Assembly (NCBI GenBank): GCA_035578175.1
Contig: JAQMRL010000008.1
Span: forward strand, 93,980,541-94,044,540
Origin: Catonia carolina
Taxonomy: Eukaryota; Arthropoda; Insecta; Hemiptera; Achilidae
DNA: 64,000 bases
Direction: 5' to 3'
A program made the position numbers and the translations under genes. This document shows positions 22,751-33,010 of the stretch, in pieces (the stretch's first letter is position 1; the number at the start of each line of letters is the position of its first letter). The notes under the pieces are model-generated. The model worked only from the letters and a program-made list of their open reading frames with translations, was not told the DNA's origin and did no database searches.

Positions 22751-25700
22751 GTAATTATTAAAATAAGTTTTCACTAAATTTAATTATGAATTTTAATACG
22801 AAGATTCTCAAAAGAATCTTCACAATTTATCTAAAACAACACAGTAATTTCTTGTGTATCTAGAATTTTAGATAATTTTGATCATACTGTACTTTCAGTC
22901 TGACACTGATATACCAGCTCCAATGGTTTTGTTCCTGTTAAGCCATCACACCAGATCTTCGTTGTTAAGCAGCTAGATTACTTTAAATTTATTATGGTAA
23001 TGGAGTTTTTCTTCATGCTTCTGTGCAAACCTCTGCATTTCCCGGGAGGTGCAGGTCTCTATTCCCAATATACCAGGGTGCATCAACAGTGTTTCTCAGC
23101 ACCCTGTTTTGGAAGTGTTGTAATATGATATTTATTACTTTGTTTGGTACACCCGAGTTTTTTTTTAGTAATGTCTCCATAAGCCTTGGCTTGTACATAG
23201 GTTATGATATGAGGTGATACAATGATTAAAAAATGACAAACCTGATCGGCAATTAGACCTGGTACACGGCATAGAACCCAGTGGCTACACCACAGGCTGG
23301 CGACACATGCAATTATGTTCAAACTATTTTAGAATCTGTTTATAATGCAAGAGGTTTGAGACTGATAATGGAAATATTTTTCCAGTATCCAGTACAGTTT
23401 GTGATACTTTAGCTCAAGTTCCTCTCTTTTTCTTTTTGACATGGGCTTAAAAGTAAATGTGAAAAACTTAAAAAAAAATATTGGTGATGTCTATTACAAC
23501 TTGTCGGTGACAAATAAATTTTCTTTCAGGTGTACTTATTTATTAGTACCTATATTAAATCTATTAATATAAAATCAAGTTGATAAAAGTGTTTGTAGTT
23601 AATACAAATCCATATGTCTGCACCTAGAGCCACCAAATTTGGCATATAGCATCTTTAAGATGAAAAAAAGGTTTTCGTAACGATTAAAATTTTATTTGTT
23701 AATTAGTTTTTTTATTGATTAATGAAAAAGCAAAACCACTGCATTCCCTAGCGGGGAATTGATTAACTAAAAGTAGCTACCGGTAGGATGCGCCACGGGC
23801 ATCCTTCATCACCTTGATGAAGGGCCGGAGTAGGAAGGTGTATGGTGTGGTCAAACATCACTATAATGGACTTACCGAATTTCTTACTCAGTGTTTGGTC
23901 ACGGTTCTCCAACATTAGAAAAGAGATATGAAAATACCTTTCACTTAACGGTACAAAACAACAATTTTCATTGCTCTGAAGCGAATAATTAAATTTCCTA
24001 CAGTTACATTACATGAGTTGGCACACTGAAAATTAATACATTTATTCACCAAATAAAAAACCAAAAATATTGTTTATCCCCTAAGCATTAAGATAAAATA
24101 AATAAATAAATTTAATTTCATCTCTTCCATTAAAAACATGTGTTCTTTTCATAGGTACGCCGGGTAATGCTAGTTTACTAATAAATATGTAAATCTGTGG
24201 TAACAGTAAAGCTGATGAGGCAATAGCTCTTAACATCAAACAAACTGTTAATGGAGAATAAATTTGTTTATATAAATAATATAACCCACCGGGTTGGTCT
24301 AGAGGTAAAGTTGTCGCCAAAATCAGCTGTTTAACAGCTGATTTTCGGAGACGAAGGTTCCTGGTTCAAATCCTAGTAAAGGTAGTTACTTTTATACGGA
24401 TTTGAGTACTAAACAGTGGTAGCCGGTGTATTTTGATGGTTGGGGTTCAATTAACCATACTCTCTCAGGAGTGGTCGACCTGAGTCTGTACAAGACTACA
24501 CCTCATTTACACGTCATACACATCATCCTCATCTCATTGGGTCATGGGGTTGCTTATTGTTCTGAATTGAACAGATTGCAACGTACACGTATTAGGAATT
24601 AAAAAAAAAAAATATAGGCCTATATATACATATATAAAAATAATATAATTGTTCTGTTTAACAGTTAAATTATTTCTTTTTGAATTTCAGACGTTCAAGA
24701 TGAGAATGAAGCACTGCCTTTAGAAAGAACATCTTCAACGTCATCTTTACCTAACATTGGAATGGAGGAGTCATGGTTCGTAACTCCTCCACCATGTTTT
24801 ACTTCGTCGGGACCAATCACGCTTGAAACATCTCCCTTAGAGAATTTGCTCATCGAACATCCAAGTATGTCCGTTTACCACCATAGTTCGTCATCTCATC
24901 ACCTACAAGCTCGCGTTAGATCGCGATCGGCCTCACCCCGAACCTCACCTTCACCAGCCCCATCGCCTGCGACTATGCCTTTACAACCAAACAACAATAA
25001 CAATCGAAGACAACCCGCCAATATTTATCACCATAATACCGAATTAGCGTGTTTACAACTAAAAACTGCACAAAAAGTAAGTAATATTATATAATAATTT
25101 CTAAAAGGTTGATTTACCTCGTTTAAATAATTTTTCATTCAATTATATCAGTAACCCACCAGGTTGATCTAGAGGTAAAGTCATCGCCAAAATCAGCTGT
25201 TTAGCAGCTGATTTTCGAAGACGAAGGTTCCTGATTCAAATCCTAGTAAAGGTAGTTACTTTTATACGGATTTGAATGCTAGACAGTGGTTACCGGTGTA
25301 CTTTGATGGTTGGGGTTCAATTAACCATACTCTCTCAGGAATGGTCGACCTGAGTCTGTACAAGACTACATACCATTTACACGTCATACACATCATCCTC
25401 ATCTCATTGGGTCATGGAGTTTCTTATTGTTCTGAATTGAACAGATTGCAACGTACACAAATTAGGGATTACAAAAAAAAAATTATATCAGTAATTACAT
25501 TTTTGTGTACATATGACAGATGGGAGCTCACTTGATTGATAGCATAAGGAATTCGGGTGGAGGAGGATTGTTTGTACGATTTCCCTTCTCCTATAACCTA
25601 GTAATAGTAATAATACCATTAGCACGCACTCTTCTAAAAATATTACTCACAAACCATTTCGAATAACTACTGCAAGTACCAAGGCCCCCTTGCACTTCAT

Positions 25701-28314
25701 TCCGCACTAGCAAACAAGTCAGCTCCCAACTAACTATACATGTCGCAAAAACTGTCTTTAACTTTCTCAAACTAATTGGCTGTGTAGTAAGATATGGGAT
25801 AACAGCTGCAAGGTTTCTGCTGTAATGTGATCACTCCCCTTAGGTTACCACTTTGCCTAGGGTCAAAACAGGATTTTTCTGTTTAAAGTATTGGTACAAA
25901 GTAGCTAATACCGAAATAAAAACACCAACAAAGCCAAGAAAGATTAATAAAATTTTTGTATTCGGTATATTAGAAATAAGAATGTGAAACATACAAGACT
26001 AATACTTTGGTACAAGAAAATACTAGGAACAAACTGAGACTGCTACAATAGTTCCCATTGCAGTCTTTGGTCTAATTTTATACTCTATCACTGCACAGTT
26101 CACCATCAACTGGTGTGTAATAAGCACATAGAAATAACAATAATAATAATAACACTGTTTATATTGGTCACTGCATTTATTAATTGTTTCTCCATTATTT
26201 TTATTCTACTATCTCAAAAACTGATTCAGACAAAAAATGCCTACAATAATGCAATAAATAAATATTTATTTCCCATGTTATTTACAATCTTGTTAAAATT
26301 ATTATAGTGACCCTCCATCTTGAAGAGCACATTACTTTTTGAAAATCTTTTGTGTTGGGATCTGAAATTACAAATCAGTTTTCAAGGGCTCTACATGGTA
26401 CATTATCATGAATGATGAAAGACATGGAAGGTCAATTAATTATTTTTCAGTTAATTAGCATTTAATTCACACATTGCCGATTTATTAATTGTATAAACAT
26501 CCTTAAATATATTAATTTACCCACAAGCTTGAATAAATTAACGATCATTTGCTAGATAATCTTGTTTAGCCGAGTTCACTTTTGAAAAATAATACTGTGA
26601 AGAAAATACTGTACCATCATACTTTACAAGTACATTATAGAAATTATTTATAATTATAATACAAATACCCAAAATGGCACAGACTTAATGGTTTCTAATC
26701 TATAGAGGCTGGGATCAACCATAGCAGTTCTGTCAAAATCATGATTGTCATTATCCTACCGGTACATATGTTGTCATATTTTTATTCAGAATCTAATAAA
26801 AACAACAGCTGCATTTAAAGCTTAAAAATATTTTTCAGTAATTTGGAACACAAAATTTCTTTGGTAAGTACATTTCCACCCTAAATAAAATTTATCCTCA
26901 ACATTCAAGTTAAGTAAAATCATGATGTTTAAGTCATCAGCTGAAAGGTTGGTTTGAACCTCTAGGGCTTTACTAAATAAAACAGGGAGTGAGGTGGTTT
27001 ACCAATGCCTTCCTCACTGAATGGAAAGGTATGCTTGTCAGCACGTCAAGCCCTCCGAAAAGATTCCTTTCCATCTTGTAAATGACACCTTTATTTCATT
27101 CACCAAAAGGTCTGACTGTATAATGAAATTCATTTCTTTCAGAGGAAATAACTCTGACTAGTATCTTTTATACCTCTACGTCAACTGTTCTTAAATGCTT
27201 CAGCCATATAATTGGCTAACCATGTGGTAAGAAACAGAACTATTTTTTATAACCCTGAAACTAGCAGATTCAGTGTAAATAATTTAACACTCCACCTGCC
27301 TGTTATGAGCGATATAAAATTGATATAAGTTGTAAATACGAGGGCTATTCAGAAAGTAGGAAACGTTTGTAAATAAACAAAAACTATGTAAAAGAAAAAT
27401 TTTTTATTATATACATCTGAAAGAGTGACTAAAATACTACTTTTCTACATAGTCACCAAGCAAATTGAGGCACTTGTCATAGCGGTGGACAAGCTTCAAA
27501 ATTCCTTCGTCATAGAAATCCGCCGCCTGCGACCGCAGCCACTCAGTGACGCGGGTCCAGAGTTCCTCGTCGTCGTCGAAGCGCTGTGTTGCTAGCCAGT
27601 TCTTCATTCTTGGAAACAAGTGAAAATCACTCGGTGCAAGATCAGGACTATAGGGTGGATGAGGGAAAACCTCCCATTTGAATGAATCAAGGAGTTCTTT
27701 TGTGCGGTTTGCCGTGTGAGATCGGGCATTGTCATGAAGAAACAAAATTTTTGACGACAACTTTCCTCGGCGCTTGTTTTGAACTGCTCTCCTAAGGTTG
27801 CGCAATGTTTGGTAGTACCGATCAGAGTTTATTATTCTGGCTATTACTCTGGCTAGCAACACAGCGCTTCGACGACGACGAGGAACTCCGGACGCGCGTC
27901 ACTGAGTGGCTGCGGTCGCAGGCGGCGGATTTCTATGACGAAGGAATTTTGAAGCTTGTCCACCGCTATGACAAGTGCCTCAATTTGCTTGGTGACTATG
28001 TAGAAAAGTAGTATTTTAGTCACTCTTTCAGATGTATATAATAAAAAAATTTTCTTTTACATAGTTTTTGTTTATTTACAAAACGTTCCCTACTTTCTGA
28101 ATAGCCCTCGTACATAAAACAATTTGAACATTACGTATTAATTTATTTTAATTGTTTACAGCAGCAGCAAAGGAAACTGTATCAAAGCATGAAACGTAAC
28201 CAGTTGGAAAGAAATAATAAAGTGCGAGAATTTAGCTCGCGCAACAAACAGTTACGACGTGCTGATCGTCAGAATCATCATTCCGGGGCCAATAATAACC
28301 GTAAATCATGCTAG
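22615..28314 (+). CDS. TP53INP: TP53INP/DOR-family protein, complete spliced gene (3 coding exons)
   Basis: Joined exons 22615-22750, 24691-25076 and 28162-28314 total 675 nt, giving 224 residues plus TAG. Family knowledge: TP53INP1/2 (DOR) proteins shuttle between nucleus and autophagosomes, bind LC3/GABARAP and act as transcription co-regulators. Seen here: an acidic DDD run followed by W39-L-L-I42, the family's LC3-interacting motif; a second conserved block at about 71-108 containing ESWFVTPPPCF and ENLLIEHPSMSVY; a Ser/Pro/Asn-rich linker; and a basic Arg/Lys-rich C-terminus from about 177, matching the nuclear/nucleolar targeting tail. Both introns have GT-AG ends and keep frame (phases 1 and 0). 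The length fits the family. The start is the first ATG, one base after a strong acceptor, so the 5' UTR exon lies upstream and was not located. Family membership is firm; which vertebrate paralogue it equals is not meaningful for an invertebrate. Confidence 0.93.
23013..23160 (-). pseudogene. LINE polymerase C-terminal fragment in TP53INP intron 1
   Basis: On the minus strand, about 50 codons read NIILQHFQNRVLRNTVDAPW then YIGNRDLHLPG. The pattern of an aligned LxxFQxxVLRxxxDAPWY followed by N.xLH is typical of the post-RT region of Jockey/CR1-type LINEs. The rest of the element is missing. Confidence 0.55.
23560..24173 (+). mobile_element. Non-autonomous Helitron in TP53INP intron 1
   Basis: Starts TCTATTAATATAAAATC directly after A (23559) and ends CCGGGTAATGCTAG directly before T (24174): the A^T insertion and TC...CTAG ends are Helitron hallmarks. 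There is no Rep/helicase. Its start resembles that of the copy at 11151-12022. Confidence 0.72.
24284..24613 (+). repeat. tRNA-SINE family C, copy C3
   Basis: Full-length: A box GGTTGGTCTAGAGGTAAAG, B box TTCCTGGTTCAAATCC, the family body and a poly(A) tail. Similar AT-rich strings containing AAATAATATAA occur on both sides and may be the target duplication. It ends about 77 bp before TP53INP exon 2. Confidence 0.87.
24691..25076 (+). CDS. TP53INP: TP53INP coding exon 2
   Basis: Encodes residues 46-174. The acceptor is TTTCAG at 24685-24690 and the donor is AAA|GTAAGT at 25077. It holds the ESWFVTPPPCF block, the LIEHPSMSVY segment and a low-complexity linker with Ser/His, Ser/Pro and five consecutive Asn residues. 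SINE C4 lies 78 bp past the donor and SINE C3 ends about 77 bp before the acceptor. Confidence 0.93.
25155..25480 (+). repeat. tRNA-SINE family C, copy C4, with 14-bp target duplication
   Basis: Full-length copy with poly(A), flanked by AATTATATCAGTAA at 25141-25154 and 25481-25494. The exact duplication shows insertion by retroposition 78 bp downstream of TP53INP exon 2. The 87-residue frame here is part of the SINE. Confidence 0.92.
25495..26928 (+). other. TP53INP intron 2, unassigned part
   Basis: No further repeat ends or exons recognised. Confidence 0.5.
26929..27312 (-). repeat. SINE family A, copy A8
   Basis: Antisense, moderately diverged copy in TP53INP intron 2. It ends 26 bp before the palindromic mariner. 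Confidence 0.8.
27339..28110 (-). mobile_element. Palindromic mariner element (two inverted copies of one end)
   Basis: Flanked by TA on both sides (27337-27338, 28111-28112). The left arm 27339-27599 and right arm 27849-28110 are near-perfect inverted repeats of about 261 bp, from CGAGGGCTATTCAGAAAGT into transposase coding sequence; a 249-bp unique spacer lies between. A natural mariner has about 30-bp TIRs and different 5'/3' halves, so both ends here are the same (3') end. The minus-strand frame 27437-27862 encodes the transposase C-terminal half with HDNARSHTA and PPYSPDLAPSDFHLF (the second and third catalytic Asp of the mariner DD34D set); the N-terminal half and the first Asp are absent. 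Confidence 0.9.
27437..27862 (-). pseudogene. Mariner transposase, C-terminal half
   Basis: The open frame of 141 codons reads KILFLHDNARSHTANRTKEL, then PHPPYSPDLAPSDFHLFPRM and ends YDKCLNLLGDYVEK, the usual mariner C-terminus. Roughly the last 130 of about 345 residues remain. The helix-turn-helix DNA-binding domain and first catalytic Asp are missing, so it cannot act. The + strand frame 27805-28011 is the same sequence read from the inverted right arm. Confidence 0.9.
28162..28314 (+). CDS. TP53INP: TP53INP coding exon 3 (C-terminal)
   Basis: Encodes residues 175-224 and the TAG stop at 28312-28314. The segment is rich in Gln, Arg, Lys and Asn, as in the basic tail of the family. The acceptor is followed at once by CAGCAG, so three in-frame AG acceptors are available and one or two Gln could be skipped. 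The end of a palindromic mariner lies 51 bp upstream. The 3' UTR end was not located. Confidence 0.9.
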   Translation, partial: QQQRKLYQSMKRNQLERNNKVREFSSRNKQLRRADRQNHHSGANNNRKSC

Positions 28315-30447
28315 TCAGTATACTTTTTCATGTATAAGCCGGATTCCATGATTATTGTTCAATTGCGATTACACAATTATTGTTTTGTCTCGCACTAATA
28401 TATTGATGTTCTTAGTTATTTATAATTATGTATTCATCTTAAGTGAATTCAGTAATTTATTTTAATGGTGTCCTTATTAAACATAAAATTACTTATGTTG
28501 GTAATGTTAGTATTTAAGTATAAATGTTTGTTTTTTGCTTGTAATTATGCGTTATCTGTATAACACTTAAATGTTTTTAATATTATTATAAAGTGACGAT
28601 ATGTAAAACATTAATGATTCTGAAAAATTTTAACAAAACGTGAAGGGAAATCTAATATTTTTATTTTAGCATGAATGCTTTACGTTCCTTTCTTCAGTGT
28701 ATCTACAAATTCATAATTTATCTAACGTACCTTCTGCTTGTGGCAATGCTTTTAAATACTATATATTAAACAAAAAAAAAATTAAAAAATTATAAATTAT
28801 AAAAATACACATACCACAAAAGCAAACTAACAAGAGTTAAAAAAAATTAAAAACTAAATAAATTAAAAAAAAATACATGTAATTATATTTCATAACTATA
28901 TTAATGGTCATAAAAGAACTGCTCTTGGAATACACTTCCAGTCAAGAGATTTAGTACACCATACTAAACTGTATTATATGAAAAATATATTTTATTTTAT
29001 TATTATCATTTATAAAATATATTATACAATACATTATGTAAAATGTAGATTTGATAAAACGAACACAGTAACTAAATCTTAAAAAACTACTGAAAAACCT
29101 TCCTTTCTTGGTGAAAAAGTGCATGCTGTCTAAATAATTAAATACTTGATGAAATAAATACAGTGCACAGCTTCATCACAGTAACAAAAAAAATAAATAA
29201 ATAAAAAAAATAGAATGTATGTTACAGGTCTTTAACAATAGAATCAGGTGCTTTCTAATTTGGGCGCTAATAATTTATAATTGAACAAATAATTTATCAA
29301 CTTAAAAATTGACCACAATATCTTTGATATTTCACGGCAAAATTACGTCATTTATTTGACAAATTGTAAAAAAAAGTTTTTCAAAAATAACACAAAATTT
29401 TATGCAAGCCTAAATAAACAGTTAAGTTCTTTTTGAAAATTTTAATTTTATTACTAATTAAAACAGAATTGTTTTTACTTCTTGACATTACTAAAAACAA
29501 AATATAATTCAATAAATTTTTCTTTACATAATAATTGAGTAAATAATTGTAATTATTGCTATACAATTTAATAATAATATGGAAGTTAAAATCTGAAATT
29601 TAAATAAACTATAACTAAAGTCATGTCGCTGCATTAAAAGAAATTATTAAAAAATTTACTCAAAAAATATTTTTGGTCTCCCTAATACATCCAATATCGT
29701 AACCTATGTTAATGTTAATAAAAGTACCTTACATAAAAATGGATGTATTCTTTTCTTTTTTTATTAAGAAAACAAGTGTTTTTATTACGTTATTAGGACA
29801 ATAACTAAACAACTGTTATTTTTTGTGTTTTGTCAAATTTATTTATCTCATGTATTTTATAGAAAAAGACTCTACATAATATGTTAATTTATTTTTAATT
29901 TAAAAAAATGTTTTATTTTTTTATAATTTCACAAAATCTATTGAGGTTGTTCACAAAATTTTATTATGTTTCAGGTTAGTTTATTTTACTCCACTTTCCT
30001 ATTAATGCATTGAAAAAGGGTTCCATAACCCTTTTCAGTGGAATTTAGTGAAAAATAACACATAAAACTATGAATTTACTTGGTTGAAAAACAGAGTAAT
30101 AATAATTTAAAATGATTTGTTTTTCAACACAAACTTTTACAAAATATTCTTGTAAAAATATGGAAAACATATAAATATGGAATAATATCTGTGTAACATT
30201 GTAACAGAAGAACGGACACCTATTTCAGAAGTCTCTTTATCTGTGAGCAACCTCTATTGATTATAAATTTACTCACTAAAGGAATTTATATTTATGTATG
30301 TAATTTAAAAAATATAAAAATATTCTCAAAATAATGTAAAATTTTACAGCAACTATTAAGTAAAATGAAAATTACAAAACAAAACTTTAAATATTATAAA
30401 AAATAGTATGAGCAGTTGCTGTATTGATGTATTAAACGAGCGTAATA
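28315..30447 (+). other. TP53INP 3' UTR and downstream AT-rich sequence
   Basis: The first part must be the 3' UTR. Candidate poly(A) signals are ATTAAA near 28475 and AATAAA-like strings near 29150-29200, none decisive. No other gene seen. Confidence 0.45.
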
Positions 30448-31442
30448 ACGGGTGTTTCAAAAAGGACGCACTTCGAAGTTTGAGAACGCTAATTTGTTAC
30501 ATTAAGTAATTACAAATTATACGGTATGAAATTATTACCTTTATAACATTCAGATTACCTTTAAAACTTTACAATAAATGTTCAAAATGACTTCCTCCGC
30601 TTGTAATGCAAGTTCGGACACGTTTCATAACATTTGCAGCCACTTTTTGTAGTGTTTGCACTACAATCGCACACCAAACACCAATTTTACGTGCGTGTAG
30701 TGGACGTTCATGAAATGTGTGAGGATTATGAGCGCTCCATATTCGGCAGTTTTGGCTGTTGATGTAACCATCCAAGTGGAACCGTGCTTCGTCACTGAAA
30801 TAAACACGATCCAATATTTCAACACCGTTGTCATTAACAAGAGAACGTATCCAACGACAATACTGTATATGTTTCCCATGGTCAACTTCTTTCAGTTCAT
30901 GAACGACACCGATGCAGTAAGGATGCAGATTTAATTTTTTTGTAGCCCTTAAAGCGGAAGATAGTGATAATCCAGCCTGTGAAGATAACTTTCTAAGTGA
31001 TTTACCGGGTGAGGTAATCAAACGTTGTTTCACATCGTCCAAAACTTGTTCTGTTAACACTGATGGTCGACCTGTGCTTTTCCGATCCTGTACACTGCCA
31101 GTCTCACGAAATTTATTAATCAGACGTGATATTGTGGTTATTAGGTACTTCAGAATTGGGAAATTTTAACTGGAACTCGTCTTTCACTCGTTCGTAAGAT
31201 TTATATACGCAATAACTTTCAATAATAAAAACACGTTCATCATTTGAAAAAACCATGTTTGAACTTATACAGACACTACAGACACAAATGAATACTAGGA
31301 TAGCACTAGTACATGTCAGTAATACACAATGGGTCAACAATGAGTACGGTAGTGCCAACTGTTATTTGGGGGAAAAAAATATTCCCTATGCAAAAAATAT
31401 TAACCCTTAAACTTCGAAGTGCGTCCTTTTTGAAACACCCAT
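30448..31442 (-). mobile_element. Tc1/mariner-superfamily element, internally deleted
   Basis: Terminal inverted repeats of about 32 bp (beginning ACGGGTGTTTCAAAAAGG on the left and ATGGGTGTTTCAAAAAGG on the right, read inward) lie between TA dinucleotides at 30446-30447 and 31443-31444. The 995-bp element carries a broken minus-strand transposase. Confidence 0.9.
30569..31280 (-). pseudogene. Tc1/IS630-like transposase, frameshifted and deleted
   Basis: Starts MVFSNDERVFIIESYC at about 31258 (frame 31116-31358), shifts frame near 31135 and continues TTISRLINKFRETGSVQDRK, GRPSV and the HTH region, then YFSDEARFHLDGYIN (first catalytic Asp) and RKIGVWCAI. It then jumps to VAANVMKRVRTCI and GGSHFEHLL, the family's C-terminus. 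The segment with the second Asp and third acidic residue is deleted, so it is inactive. About 240 of the usual 350 or so residues remain. Confidence 0.85.
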
Positions 31443-32856
31443 TAGTATTATTAATTCTGAAAGGAATAGAAAAGTTCATCAGTTATTATTGCCTGTTTTA
31501 AGTAACTTTTATTTCTCCCCTAGTGGACAAGGTTTATCCTTAGCAGGGAAATTGAATTATTAGGCTTAATCAGGAATGTATCTGCAAAAATACGTATATT
31601 TGTTTTTTTGTAAATACTGTATGAGAATGAATAGATAAAATAAAATAATTGAAAAATTTGAGATTTTTAAAGTACATAAATATACAAAATATTGTTGAAT
31701 ATTTTGGGAATTTCTTTCAGGATTAATAAAATATTATATTACAGTTAAAAAAATAAATCAATTAAAGGAATCCGGCTTGAGTAAACAATTTTACAATGTT
31801 TACTATTATTATTATTTTAAGTTCATTAAGTATCTTCAGTTTATCTCAAATAGATAAACAAAAATATTTAAAATACATTATTTTATATTTATAATTTTAA
31901 TAATATGTATAATTTAAGAAAAGTGGCATTATATTTTTGTTCATTTCAAATAGTATATAATTTATAAGTTTTATTTATTTTTATGTGTTTAAGATTCACG
32001 ATTTGTTGTATATTGAGTTAAAATTTATGTATTTATGAATTTTATATTTAACTGCAGTTTAACTGTGCAATACCGTTTTAATTTTCTTTTTGTATTGTTT
32101 TTTTTTACCTTGTACCAAACTGAGTAATGTTATTATTTTTTAAAATATTTAATTAAACGTGCATGAACTAATCTGGTTGCAAAGTTTAAGGGAGATAGTA
32201 TTATTATATTGTATAATTGATATAATACAAATTATTTATTCTTATTACTATGTAATAAAATAATAAATTTATTTATTATAGTTTTGTATTGTAACAAAAC
32301 ATTTTTTATTGTTAAACATTTGAAAGGCTATAAACCATATTGTATAATATAAATATTAATTAATTAATAAAATATGACAATTGATTATAATATACTTTCT
32401 ATGAATATTGTTTTTTTTATAATTTATTTTTTATTCCTTTATTATTATATCGTTAAACCAAATAGATTTAGACCTACTTGTTCTTTCAAATTACTGCACG
32501 AATCATGGTAAAAAATTTATTACATAAATAGAATTTCAATACATTATTAATTAAATTATGTAATCACTATTGGTAATAATTAAAAAAAGAGTGAGATCGC
32601 ACCAGAAAATTTTCATAAAAATTATTAAAATAAGCAAAGTTGTGTGCGAGAAATATTAATGATCACAATATAACCAAAAATATATAGTATAGTACTCTCC
32701 TGGTCATCAAAAACTAAGTAAAACCATGTTTGGATTAGTGGAAATTCGTATTAGCCGGAAATTTGATATTTAAGTTCAGGAAGTATGATTTGAGGGAGAT
32801 ATTAACAAAATTTCATTGTTTAAAATGAATTAGGTTTTTTTTTAATTCATTTATTT
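31443..32856. other. Unassigned AT-rich intergenic sequence
   Basis: Very AT-rich; no gene or repeat end seen. Confidence 0.45.
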
Positions 32857-33010
32857 AACGTTGCATCAACTACAACGGTCATTAGCGACGACGTTGGGGT
32901 GTAACTTTTTTGTGCAAAGGAGGATGAAATGATTTTCTTATTGTAACGTATGAAAATATGCCGTGCCTGAGTAGGATTCGAACCCAGGACCGCATGATGA
33001 GAGGAATCTA
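32857..33010 (-). repeat. tRNA-SINE family D, copy D2 (head truncated)
   Basis: Antisense copy with the B box read as GGGTTCGAATCC and the tail CCCCAACGTCGTCGCTAATG; the A-box part is lost beyond about 33010. Confidence 0.78.

Noticed and set aside
22930..22980. 5S rRNA-derived sequence (CATCACACCAGATCTTCG then TTGTTAAGCAGC)
   Set aside because: Only a short stretch resembles the 5S internal promoter region; too degenerate to call.
27805..28011. Separate + strand transposase gene
   Set aside because: It is the inverted right arm of the palindromic mariner, not an independent gene.
30710..30934. 74-residue + strand frame
   Set aside because: Antisense shadow of the Tc1/IS630-like transposase.
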